From assembly GCA_958450325.1 (NCBI GenBank), contig OY288259.1, positions 57,004,987 to 57,068,986 of the forward strand: DNA of 64,000 nt, written 5' to 3'. The notes beneath the pieces were generated by a model. It was not told where the DNA came from and did no database searches. It saw only the letters and a list, made by a program, of their open reading frames with translations. Within the stretch, counting starts at the first letter, position 1; the number at the start of each line of letters is the position of its first letter. Of this stretch, positions 10,804 through 20,960 are shown one piece after another. A program made the position numbers and the translations under genes. Source of the DNA: Agrostemma githago (Eukaryota > Streptophyta > Magnoliopsida > Caryophyllales > Caryophyllaceae).

Positions 10804-12370
10804 TGATGGTAGGGATTTGTCACGTCCCTAGCCAACAATAATAAACCGACTATTCCTAGTGGGTAGCTAGGGCAAGTAGGGTCGATATCCACAGGGACGG
10901 TAGAGTAAGGTCTAGACTAGGTCCACTAAAACTAGGCTAAGTCACACGAACAAACACAAAGAAAGCTATAAAAGGAAACAATTGAGGAGGAGGAGTAAGA
11001 ACTAGACTAATGATGCTAAACAATGCTAATGATCGGTCTAACTAGAAAATGACTCAATTATGGAAAGAAGTGGGGTAGGTCGGGTTCATAAAGGTAGAAG
11101 GGTAATTGGGGTGATCAAGGGTATGGATGTCTCCTAGTGTCTAGAGTCGTCCGGGCTTTCGCAACTTAAACCGATGTCAAGGTGGGTCCGGGCTCTCGCA
11201 ACTTAGACCCTAATCCGTGCTCTCGCAACTACGATTATTCTCAACATTCCCACATCATAGGCAAACAATGGATTCATGAACACATGCACAAGGAGCATTG
11301 GCCACTACTACTCATACAAGCATAACAACAAACACCTAGAGTGCTCACAATGTGACTAGCAACAAAGATTCACCCTTTCCCCTTAATCAACCCTAATTAT
11401 CCATAATCTACCCCTAATCCCCCTACTAACCCCACAAGAAGACTACTCACTCATGATGAAAGGAAGAATAACAATCAAAAGAGAAGCTAAGACAAACATC
11501 CAAACATCCATAATGACAAATCCAAACAAGAACAATAACAATAACACTAAGAAAAGATTCAAACTTGTATAAATAACAAAGAACAAGGATGAGAAAGGAT
11601 TATACCAACACTAGATGAAGAAAAGGAACAATCATGAGAAACCCAAATACAATCCCAAGGTTGTCAAGCTTGAGACAATCTCCAAGAATCCCTTAATACA
11701 AGCACTAATTACAAAGGATTAACTAAAGATTAACTAAAATTAAGAGAAGATTAAAGCTAATGAGTGAGAATCAATCTAGGGTTTTTGAGGCTTAAACTAG
11801 TCTAGGGTATGATAAGTCCTCGTCCTCCCCCAAGAGAAGGGTATATAAAGGGTTTAAGAATGAAAGGAATTGAAAGGAAATGAACACGGGCTGAACTGGG
11901 ACAATCCCGATCGGGAAAGTGGAGAATCCCGATCGGGATTTTATGCTCCCGATCGGGAACACCCCACAGTAGCCGCTTCTTGCTTTCCTCTTTATTCCCG
12001 ATCGGGATGAGGCCATACCCGATCGGGAATAGTCTTGTAGGCCTCCAATATGAACTTTTCGGTCCCCCCTTGGTTCTCATGGCCTTCTCATCGATTCTCG
12101 GGACTCGGGATCGGGTCTCGGAGGCTCGGGATTGGGTCCCAAGGTCTCGGGGTCGATTCCAAGGCATCGAGTCATCGTTCCTTAGCTTCGTTGGCTCCAA
12201 AATGCATATGTATTGAGTCGGAATCACTCCAACTCTTCATGAACGGTCTCGGGAACCTGAAACGAGCTAAAGGAAACATAAGAAGCCCATAGACCGCTCC
12301 AAAGGAGCGGTTCCACAAGGAAAATGGGACCAAAACACTACAGAATAGGCACTACAAACGACAACTATCA
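10804..12370 (-). repeat. Element D 3' LTR (1567 bp)
   Basis: On the minus strand it begins TGATAGTTG and ends CCATCA. It carries five TCCCGATCGGGA palindromes (11904-12030), a TATA-like stretch near 11841-11850, and a U5 block with CCCTGTGGATATCGACCC, a phrase common in Athila LTRs. Confidence 0.95.
11904..12030. repeat. TCCCGATCGGGA palindrome cluster, D 3' LTR
   Basis: Five palindromes of core CCCGATCGGG in 127 bp. They are repeated at the matching place in the 5' LTR (about 19848-19974), with a second cluster in D's internal region. Confidence 0.9.
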
Positions 12371-12385
12371 ACTCCCCCACACTTA
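12371..12385 (-). promoter_or_regulatory. Element D polypurine tract
   Basis: Minus-strand TAAGTGTGGGGGAGT directly upstream of the 3' LTR; the expected primer for plus-strand DNA synthesis. Confidence 0.85.
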
Positions 12386-15302
12386 ACCCTTACTCGGGCC
12401 CTCGAGTAAGCACATACTAACACTAAACTAACCGAGTGGGTATTAGCGCACCCTACGCCCCTTCAACTCACGCGAGTGCACTTAGAGGACAAGTGCACTC
12501 CGCAAGGCAAGTTGGGTCTTGCGACAAAACTGTGGATGCAACCGGACACAAAACACATTAACAAACAAACACACACACAAACACATAATCGGTTGCACCC
12601 AAAACAAAACAAATACCGCTTCCCTCTAAAAGCGGTGAATGAAACACCGGTTTAGGATTCAAGGTAAGCGACAACGTTCCCAAGCTAGCAATACAAACCA
12701 AGGTGGACTAAACCCTAATAGTATGACGACAAAGCAATAAAAACGTTGGTAACTTACCTAGGTCCTCCTAACTTTCTAAAAGCTTACTACGGGACGATCG
12801 ACGGAGATGGAAAGTGATGAACCACGGTGTTAGTCGACACTGTAGGTAAGTGAGACCCCGCCCCCTTTAGCGTGAGCCGAGAGGGTCTTCCCATGGCTAA
12901 AACCGCCTAACTAGTCCAAGTAAAAAGGTGAAAATATGCAAAATGAGGGAAGACCGACTAATGCCGCTATCATCCTTCCTCGGGACTCGGTCCTTTGGTA
13001 GGCTCTTCACGGCAAAAGTCGGAAAAAGGCTTATTTTGAGAGGTAGGAGTTATTTTTGTGAGACGATTTTCTTTTGGCATTTTCTCTTTTCTTTTGCATT
13101 TTTGCTTTGTTTTTTCCATGCCAACTCTTTTTTTTTTTCTTCTTTTCTACTTTGTTTTTGGCTTTTGTGCCTTTTCTTTTTCTTCATTTCTTTTCTTTCT
13201 TTCATTTTCTTTTCTTTGCCCATTTTGGCAAGATTTGGCATTTTTTGGCATCTCCTTGTATGATAAGAAAGAGAGGAATCGTCAAGTTGCATTTTTATTG
13301 AGCGGATATGCGCAGAAGGTAGGTAAATGGGTGAGTCGGGACGGGCCCTTCCCTTCTAACCCACAAAAAGTGGAGAACTTGGACTAGTCAAAACAATCCT
13401 AAACACGGTCACCTAAGGGACGAGACTCGGTAACCAAGGCCTATTCACACCGTGGGTGGTCATAATGGTCAAAGGTGCAAATCCCGTAGTAAATCCCTAG
13501 TAAGAAAGGTGGACTCAAGGTAAAGGACCAACGAAATCATTGATTTAGGGTCATTCTACTAGAGTAAAGTCCAAGACTCGATTTATACTACTAGAAGGGG
13601 AAAGTAAGCACTCACACACTAGCCTCTAAACCGGGTTTTCGAAAACATTTACACACACGACACATAACTCAACACAACACAACAGAAATGAAGACAAGAT
13701 ATAGACGAACGAAAGAAAAAGAAGTAAAAGTAACAAAACAAGAAACAAAACACAACAAACATATAAACAACACAAACACCACCCCTAGCTTCCAAGCAAA
13801 TCACCAAATCAACCACAAGCAAGTACAAGCTCCACCCGAGCACACCTTCACAAAACTTTCTCCAAACTTCACAAGAATATATAAAGAGGGAGAAAGGGAT
13901 AGAAGATGTTACCGAATGTCTTCAAAGCTTTCCAAGCAATGGTGATTAAGCAACCTATAAGGAACAGGGAGGCAAAACAAACACAATACAAAACAAATAT
14001 ACTACACAAAGACCCAAAAGTAGAACATACAAAAGGAAAAATCTTTTTGGATTTTGTGAAAAAATTTCAAATTTTTAGGATTTTTTTCAAGATTTTTCGA
14101 TAAAATAAGAAAGTAAAACAAGCTACGATAGAATATCGCTCCCCCAAACTTAAATCGAGCAATGTCCTCATATGCTCAATCGTAGTGTCGGAGAGACAAA
14201 AGAAAAAGAAGAGAAACTACGAAAATAAAGCTAAGAATCAAAAATAAGTTGAAGAAAAGGGTAGAATGTGTCCGGCCGGGGTGTAGTCAAGTCACCGTGG
14301 GCCGAGACAAGAAAAAGATATGGATGGGGGAAGAAAATAAAAAGAAGGAAATAAAAGGAAATGGGAGGGGAGGGCTAGGTGTAATCAAGTCACCTAGCCC
14401 GGATTTCGCCTAAATCCGTCTAATTCCTAAAAAGCGGTGAAAATCTTGTAAATTTGGAGTTTTCGATGGACTCTCGATGTAATCACGTCGTCGAGAGTCG
14501 GGAGCAACCATACTAGGGCCTCGAAGGCCACTAAGACTCCATGACTCGAGGGAAGGGGGCAAACAAGGAAAGGCAAGCGATAATAGACGGAAAAGGAAGG
14601 ATAGTTACCCAAACCGAGCGGCTAGTAACTCACTTGCTCCATCGTCTCGATGATCATGAGGGCCTTGTTGCTTGTCTCCATAGTTGCCATCTCGCTTCAT
14701 ATTCAAGAGCTCACGGTCGGGGTAGTAATGGTGTAAGGGGTGTGTGGGTTTCGATGTAAGGTGAGGTGTATGGTCATGTGATAGGAGTAGAGTGGAGTAG
14801 GGAGGTTGGGAGGGGGTATTATGGATGGGTGGAATCAAATGCCTAGGAAAAATACTTAAAATGGGGAAGAGGACATTCCCGGTCGGGAAGGGAATTCCCG
14901 ATCGGGATTATGTGAATTCCCGATCGGGATTTTGTGTTCCCGATCGGGATCACCTTCCAGTGAGTCCAAATTCCTGGCATCAACATTCCCGATCGGGATA
15001 AGGCTTTCCCGATCGGGATTCTTCATCTTCACCTTCCATGAACCCAAAAGCTTGATACAAGCTTCAAAAACCGACTTCCTCGCTCACAAACCAAGCCTTA
15101 TCAACAATCTACCCTTTCTAGGGCTCAAATCAACTTCACCTATCAAGAAAACTCAAGCACACATAAAATTCTCTCCCTCACAACTCTCATCAAAAAGTCT
15201 AAACAACAAGAATATCACCAAAATCAAACTAACTAAGAGTAAGAAATATACACAATGCGACGGTTCTTGTGGAACTCCGTCAAACCAAGGTGGTGCAGAT
15301 CT
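12386..15302 (-). other. Element D non-coding 3' internal region
   Basis: About 2.9 kb where an intact Athila would carry RT, RNase H, integrase and an env-like frame. I find none on either strand. It holds a pyrimidine/purine-rich tract (13050-13290), A-rich stretches, a second polypurine-like GGGGGAG block near 14140-14155 on the minus strand, repeated 'AATCAAGTCACCTAG' phrases near 14280-14400, and a palindrome cluster at 14876-15022. A related layout is seen in the Athila fragment at 62015-62895. Confidence 0.8.
14876..15022. repeat. ATTCCCGATCGGGA palindrome cluster in D internal region
   Basis: Six copies (the first with centre GGTC) in about 145 bp, the same word as in D's LTRs. They lie about 280 bp beyond the stop of the gag-protease frame. 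Confidence 0.9.
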
Positions 15303-18300
15303 TCATTCTTTTTCATCAACTCTCCAACCGGCTCCATCTCCATCAAGGGCACGTAAGAACAAGTCGAAGGCCCTAGAGATGTCTTCAATCATGCTCGAAA
15401 TATAGCCATCCACAAACCAAGGCTCCTCATGGCCTTGCCTAGACGTTCCCGGGGCATCCCGATCTTCCAAGTTCAATGGGTTGAACTTGTACTTTCGGTC
15501 TTTTGGGATATGCCCAAATGTCCACCGGTCCTCATGCGGTCCCAAGGACGGCTCATCACTTTCTTCACTCAGCAACTTGTCACCAAGCCCGTGATTCGGG
15601 CACTCATCTTCCTCACTATCGGAGTCCTCAAGTACATAGGAGTACTTCTTCAAGCTTTGTCCCGTTTCTCTCCCTCGATCGATGTCTTCCGTGGTATGGA
15701 TCATTTTACACGTTTCATCACTAGTGGGTGGAGTGTTGCCTTGGAGGTCGAACACTATCTTTTCCTCGCCCAACTCAAATGTGATCGTACCCCTCTTCAC
15801 ATCGATCATGGCACCGGAGGAGTGTAGAAATGGGCGCCCAAGAATAATGGGAGTGCTTGCATCTTCCGGCATATCGAGCACAATGAAGTCGACCGGAATG
15901 AAGAATTTCCCTATTCGCACCGGCACATCCTCAAGCATTCCCAATGGTCGGTTAATAGACTTGTCGGCCATTCGGAGCGTAATGGATGTGCATTTCAACT
16001 CCTTCATCCCGAGTCGGCAACAAATAGTGTAGGGAATGACGCTTACACTCGCACCCAAGTCACATAATGCATTGTTGATCATAAAATTGCCAATGGTGCA
16101 AGGGATTGAGAAACTACCCGGATCTTTCAACTTCGGAAGCGTGGACCCTTGAATGAGCTCGCTCACCACCCTCGTGAACGCTACCGTCTCTTCCTTGTCG
16201 ATAGATCTTTTCCTTGCTAGGATTTCCCGCATGAATTTTCCGTATGCCGGGATTTGGGTAAGTAACTCGGTGAATGGGACATTGACATCCAACTTCTTCA
16301 TGATGTTAAGGAATTTGTCATATTGAGAGTCTTCCTTACTCTTCATTTGCCTTGATGGGTAAGGCAATTGCACTTGGTACTTGTTTTGCTCCATGGGGAT
16401 AGACTTCTCAAACGACACTTTCCCTTTGCCTTTTTCTTTCTCTTTAGGTGGTGGAGGGTTGTCTTTTTGGGGCTTCTCGACCTCCCTTAAGACTTGTTCC
16501 TCAATTGGACGATCAAAGCTTGAGTCTTCTTGACTTGGAGATGCCAATTTCTTCGTTGGTTCATGCATTGGCTCTTGATCATTAGGGAATGGAGGGGGGT
16601 CATAGGATGTACCTCTCCTCGTGGTGATGGCATTTACATGCTCACATGACGATGCTTGGCCTTGAGAAGGTAATTGTCCCTTTTGCCTTGAGGAACTTCC
16701 CGATGCAAGTTGAGCTATTTGATTCTCGAGTATCGTCATCCGGGTATCTCTCATAGCGTTTTCCCCTCGAACATAAGTAAAGAGCTCTTGATGGTTTCTT
16801 GACATGTCCATTTGATTGTTCTTCACTTCTTGATTGCTCTTTTGCAAATCCATCATAGTCTTTTGTATGTCAAAATCACGTGGTGGAGATGATGGACTAT
16901 GCGGAGTATCGGTGAGGGCTAATGGGGTACCGTAATCGTGGATAGGAGACCGGCTCCTAGGCTTGCTTTGTTGTTGTTGATTGTGAGTTGCTTGTTGACG
17001 GTTCCCTTGGAACCCATGAGAATTTCCTTGATTGTGATTTTGAAACCCTTGGTTGTGGTTTTGATATCCTTGATTGAAGTTCCCTTGTTGGAACCCTTGC
17101 TTATTGTTGAAGTTGCCTTGGTTATTTTGCTTGAAATTGTTGAAGGGTCTTTGGTTACCCACATAACCTTGGTAACTTTGATCGTTGTCCCTTAAGGGAG
17201 GTGGAACATAGGGACGATGTTGTTGTTGATGGTGAAACGCTTGTTGTTGGGGGACTTGTTGGGAAGCTTGGTATTGATTAGAGAAAGAAGCACCTTGCTT
17301 GAACGCTTGAAAGGCGTTCACTTGCTCAATACTCCCTCTACAATTCATAGGGTCATGGCCAACGATTCCACAAGTGTCACACATCCCAAAGTAAGGTGTA
17401 GGAGGTGCGAACCCCAAAGCATTCACTTCTTGAATCGGTTGATGGTGGGATGAACTAGAGCCTTGGACTTGGTTGAGGTGGCTTTGGAGCTTCTTGTCAA
17501 TAGTCTCCATGTGCGTTTTTAGTTGAGCTCCAAGGTTAATGCTCAATTGAGTGATAGCATCAACCTCGTGCCTCCCTCCCCGATTTGCCTTCCTAGGCCT
17601 AGAGTATTGCGAATTATGCACCGCCATCTCTTCGATTCTCGCCCATGTTTGGTCGTCATCGACCTCGGTAAACCTACCATTGGAGCCCATATTAAGGATG
17701 GCTCTTGAGTCTTCATAAAGGCCATTCCAAAATTTTTGCACCAAGAACCATTGTGAGAGTCCATGGTGTGGGCACGATCTCACCAAAGACTTAAACCGCT
17801 CCCAAGCTTCATATAGGCTCTCTTCATCCCTTTGTTGGAACCCGGTGATGGAGGCCCTAAGCAAATTAGTTTTCTCCGGAGGGTAAATTTTTTGGTAAAA
17901 CGCCAAGGCAAGCTTTTTCCAAGTATCGATCCCCGTGGTTGCCCGATCTAGACTCTTGATCCATTGCTTTGCTTTTCCAATTAATGAGAAAGGAAATAAA
18001 ACCCATCGAATTTGATCTTGTGTAACCCCGGGTTGAGAAATAGCATCGCAATAATCGGAGAAGGTCTCCATATGTTGGTGCGGGTCTTCGGTGGGCAAAC
18101 CACTAAATGGGCTCCTCTCTACAAGTTGGATAAATTGAGTCTTGGCCACAAAATTTCCGGTATAGGCTTCCGGTAATGCACTCGGTCCCGGCAAGACATC
18201 TTCCGTGAAAGTGGAGTGAGAGGAAAACTTCGGCATCCTTGGATATAAGGGAGAGGATGGGGGTGTAGAGAGTGTTGATGTAGATGAAGAGGGAGAATTA

Positions 18301-18512
18301 GGAGAAGAATCACCGAAGGGATTGATGAAGGTCCCTCCGGCCGTCTCTCGAGGTGAAATGCTCAAGTCGGCTCTTTGGGCTTGCCCTTGATGAGTGGTGC
18401 TTGCACTTGGTTGAGAGATCCTAACCCGATTAATCGTCCGTTGGCGAAAGGCTCGAAAGAGTCTCTCCGGCTCTGGATTAAAGAGATAGAAGTCGCCTCC
18501 CCTCCTAGGCAT
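15303..18512 (-). CDS. gag: Athila gag-protease polyprotein (1069 aa)
   Basis: Single intact frame from ATG at 18512. Residues about 165-270 form the retrotransposon gag domain (Trp-Ile-Lys-Ser-Leu and Leu-Tyr-Glu-Ala-Trp-Glu-Arg-Phe motifs). Near residue 378 is a perfect CCHC zinc knuckle (Cys-x2-Cys-x4-His-x4-Cys), followed by a Gln/Asn-rich tract with repeated Asn-His-Asn-Gln-Gly. An aspartic protease lies around residue 817 with the Athila-type Cys-Asp-Leu-Gly-Ala-Ser active site and a later Ile-Ile-Leu-Gly-Arg-Pro-Phe block. The frame ends about 160 residues after the protease with no RT. The predicted role is particle formation and cleavage. The 9.5-kb element lacks every other enzyme. 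The intact frame agrees with recent mobility. Confidence 0.92.
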   Translation of the reverse strand: MPRRGGDFYLFNPEPERLFRAFRQRTINRVRISQPSASTTHQGQAQRADLSISPRETAGGTFINPFGDSSPNSPSSSTSTLSTPPSSPLYPRMPKFSSHSTFTEDVLPGPSALPEAYTGNFVAKTQFIQLVERSPFSGLPTEDPHQHMETFSDYCDAISQPGVTQDQIRWVLFPFSLIGKAKQWIKSLDRATTGIDTWKKLALAFYQKIYPPEKTNLLRASITGFQQRDEESLYEAWERFKSLVRSCPHHGLSQWFLVQKFWNGLYEDSRAILNMGSNGRFTEVDDDQTWARIEEMAVHNSQYSRPRKANRGGRHEVDAITQLSINLGAQLKTHMETIDKKLQSHLNQVQGSSSSHHQPIQEVNALGFAPPTPYFGMCDTCGIVGHDPMNCRGSIEQVNAFQAFKQGASFSNQYQASQQVPQQQAFHHQQQHRPYVPPPLRDNDQSYQGYVGNQRPFNNFKQNNQGNFNNKQGFQQGNFNQGYQNHNQGFQNHNQGNSHGFQGNRQQATHNQQQQSKPRSRSPIHDYGTPLALTDTPHSPSSPPRDFDIQKTMMDLQKSNQEVKNNQMDMSRNHQELFTYVRGENAMRDTRMTILENQIAQLASGSSSRQKGQLPSQGQASSCEHVNAITTRRGTSYDPPPFPNDQEPMHEPTKKLASPSQEDSSFDRPIEEQVLREVEKPQKDNPPPPKEKEKGKGKVSFEKSIPMEQNKYQVQLPYPSRQMKSKEDSQYDKFLNIMKKLDVNVPFTELLTQIPAYGKFMREILARKRSIDKEETVAFTRVVSELIQGSTLPKLKDPGSFSIPCTIGNFMINNALCDLGASVSVIPYTICCRLGMKELKCTSITLRMADKSINRPLGMLEDVPVRIGKFFIPVDFIVLDMPEDASTPIILGRPFLHSSGAMIDVKRGTITFELGEEKIVFDLQGNTPPTSDETCKMIHTTEDIDRGRETGQSLKKYSYVLEDSDSEEDECPNHGLGDKLLSEESDEPSLGPHEDRWTFGHIPKDRKYKFNPLNLEDRDAPGTSRQGHEEPWFVDGYISSMIEDISRAFDLFLRALDGDGAGWRVDEKE

Positions 18513-18725
18513 ACACTACACACTAGAACAAACGTAAGAACACCTAGTGCTTTATGGGCACTAGGCAACGACAATAACAAGCACAACTAGAGACAAAGAG
18601 AAAAAGAAGAGATAACACTAAAGAAAGAAGAAAAATCAAGAGAATATACACAAGAGAAGATGGGAGAACACAAAGAGGGGTAACTAAGTCTAGAAATAAG
18701 CAAACTGAGTCTAAACAATGCACCG

Positions 18726-18743
18726 TCCCCGGCAACGGCGCCA
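18726..18743 (-). promoter_or_regulatory. Element D primer binding site (tRNA-Asp)
   Basis: Minus-strand TGGCGCCGTTGCCGGGGA, three bases from the LTR end, complementary to the 3' end of plant tRNA-Asp(GUC). This is the classic Athila PBS. Confidence 0.93.
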
Positions 18744-18746
18744 AAT

Positions 18747-20314
18747 TGATGGTAGGGATTTGTCACGTCCCTAGCCAACAATAATAAACCGACTATTCCT
18801 AGTGGGTAGCTAGGGCAAGTAGGGTCGATATCCACAGGGACGGTAGAGTAAGGTCTAGACTAGGTCCACTAAAACTAGGCTAAGTCACACGAACAAACAC
18901 AAAGAAAGCTATAAAAGGAAACAATTGAGGAGGAGGAGTAAGAACTAGACTAATGATGCTAAACAATGCTAATGATCGGTCTAACTAGAAAATGAATCAA
19001 TTATGGAAAGAAGTGGGGTAGGTCGGGTTCATAAAGGTAGAAGGGTAATTGGGGTGATCAAGGGTATGGATGTCTCCTAGTGTCTAGAGTCGGTCCGGGC
19101 TTTCGCAACTTAAACCGATGTCAAGGTGGGTCCGGGCTCTCGCAACTTAGACCCTAATCCGTGCTCTCGCAACTACGATTATTCTCAACATTCCCACATC
19201 ATAGGCAAACAATGGATTCATGAACACATGCACAAGGAGCATTGGCCACTACTACTCATACAAGCATAACAACAAACACCTAGAGTGCTCACAATGTGAC
19301 TAGCAACAAAGATTCACCCTTTCCCCTTAATCAACCCTAATTATCCATAATCTACCCCTAATCCCCCTACTAACCCCACAAGAAGACTACTCACTCATGA
19401 TGAAAGGAAGAATAACAATCAAAAGAGAAGCTAAGACAAACATCCAAACATCCATAATGACAAATCCAAACAAGAACAATAACAATAACACTAAGAAAAG
19501 ATTCAAACTTGTATAAATAACAAAGAACAAGGATGAGAAAGGATTATACCAACACTAGATGAAGAAAAGGAACAATCATGAGAAACCCAAATACAATCCC
19601 AAGGTTGTCAAGCTTGAGACAATCTCCAAGAATCCCTTAATACAAGCACTAATTACAAAGGATTAACTAAAGATTAACTAAAATTAAGAGAAGATTAAAG
19701 CTAATGAGTGAGAATCAATCTAGGGTTTTTGAGGCTTAAACTAGTCTAGGGTATGATAAGTCCTCGTCCTCCCCCAAGAGAAGGGTATATAAAGGGTTTA
19801 AGAATGAAAGGAATTGAAAGGAAATGAACACGGGCTGAACTGGGACAATCCCGATCGGGAAAGTGGAGAATCCCGATCGGGATTTTATGCTCCCGATCGG
19901 GAACACCCCACAGTAGCCGCTCCTTGCTTTCCTCTTTATTCCCGATCGGGATGAGGCCATACCCGATCGGGAATAGTCTTGTAGGCCTCCAATATGAACT
20001 TTTCGGTCCCCCCTTGGTTCTCATGGCCTTCTCATCGATTCTCGGGACTCGGGATCGGGTCTCGGAGGCTCGGGATTGGGTCCCAAGGTCTCAGGGTCGA
20101 TTCCAAGGCATCGAGTCATCGTTCCTTAGCTTCGTTGGCTCCAAAATGCATATGTATTGAGTCGGAATCACTCCAACTCTTCATGAACGGTCTCGGGAAC
20201 CTGAAACGAGCTAAAGGAAACATAAGAAGCCCATAGACCGCTCCAAAGGAGCGGTTCCACAAGGAAAATGGGACCAAAACACTACAGAATAGGCACTACA
20301 AACGACAACTATCA
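18747..20314 (-). repeat. Element D 5' LTR (1568 bp)
   Basis: Near-identical to the 3' LTR at 10804-12370. Differences noticed: one inserted G near 19091, and substitutions near 18996, 19922 and 20093. Ends TGAT...ATCA; CTATT follows. Confidence 0.95.
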
Positions 20315-20319
20315 CTATT

Positions 20320-20960
20320 CAATTTCAAAACCCGGGACACATACCGAATTTAGGACTTGTGATTTTACTCAAAATAGCCCATTTTCTAGACGGTATGCTA
20401 CCCAATTCAAAACTCGAAAATACTTTCGAACTTTCAAAACCCGCGGCCCAATAACTTTTCGTTTTTTTTCGGAAATTGGGCCTTCAAACCGAGTTTACTC
20501 GGTCCTTTTGCAAAATCAATCAGTTTTCAAAAACCTTCCTCTTCTAGGACTTCCCGTATTTAGCAGTGTCGGGTCGTGTCTTAAGTTGTCAAGGTCCGTA
20601 GCGTCGAAACTCTGTCGATCTTTCATCACGAGTTTCTTCCCTTTCCCAGTCCGCCTTATTAGACTAAGGCAAGGCCCACCTACGTAGGACAAACCCCTAC
20701 AAAGGAGGGCCCGTCAACACGATCGAGTCTAAAGTCTGGGGATGTCTCACGTGAACCTTCCTTCGAACAGGACTAGGCCCACTCGCCAAATCCTAAGGAA
20801 GGCCCACCTTTCGCAAGTCACCCGTCTAGGTGTCTTTTCCGAGTCATTTTCCTCTTTTAGTCTTGTTCGGGATGTAATTTCTATTTCGGGATTTTGGGCT
20901 AGTTTCTGATTACGTGGTGTTCTTACAGACAGGCCGCCCGTAACTCGACACCAGCGCAAG
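20320..20960 (+). other. Element B leader, second part
   Basis: Continuation of B's untranslated leader after D's target duplication, up to the gag ATG. It contains no convincing frame and aligns with C's leader (4000-4600 in reverse orientation). Confidence 0.7.

Larger units (their letters stand above)
10804..20314 (-). mobile_element. Element D: pol-less Athila retrotransposon, CTATT target duplication
   Basis: Minus-strand element with LTRs at 18747-20314 (5') and 10804-12370 (3'), a tRNA-Asp PBS at 18726-18743, a gag-protease frame at 15303-18512, a polypurine tract next to the 3' LTR, and perfect CTATT duplications at 10799-10803 and 20315-20319. The two LTRs differ by about three substitutions and one indel over 1567 bp, so it is recent. 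The roughly 2.9 kb between the protease and the 3' LTR has no RT, RNase H, integrase or env-like frame, so it must have used enzymes supplied in trans. It lies in the leader of B, opposite in orientation. Confidence 0.95.

Noticed and set aside
12928..13292. Hydrophobic Phe-rich frames at 12928-13387 in D
   Set aside because: Pyrimidine-rich low-complexity tract open in three frames; no family resemblance.
10381..20960. An Ogre-type extra ORF upstream of gag in B
   Set aside because: With D removed the leader is about 1.06 kb and has no sustained frame on the plus strand.
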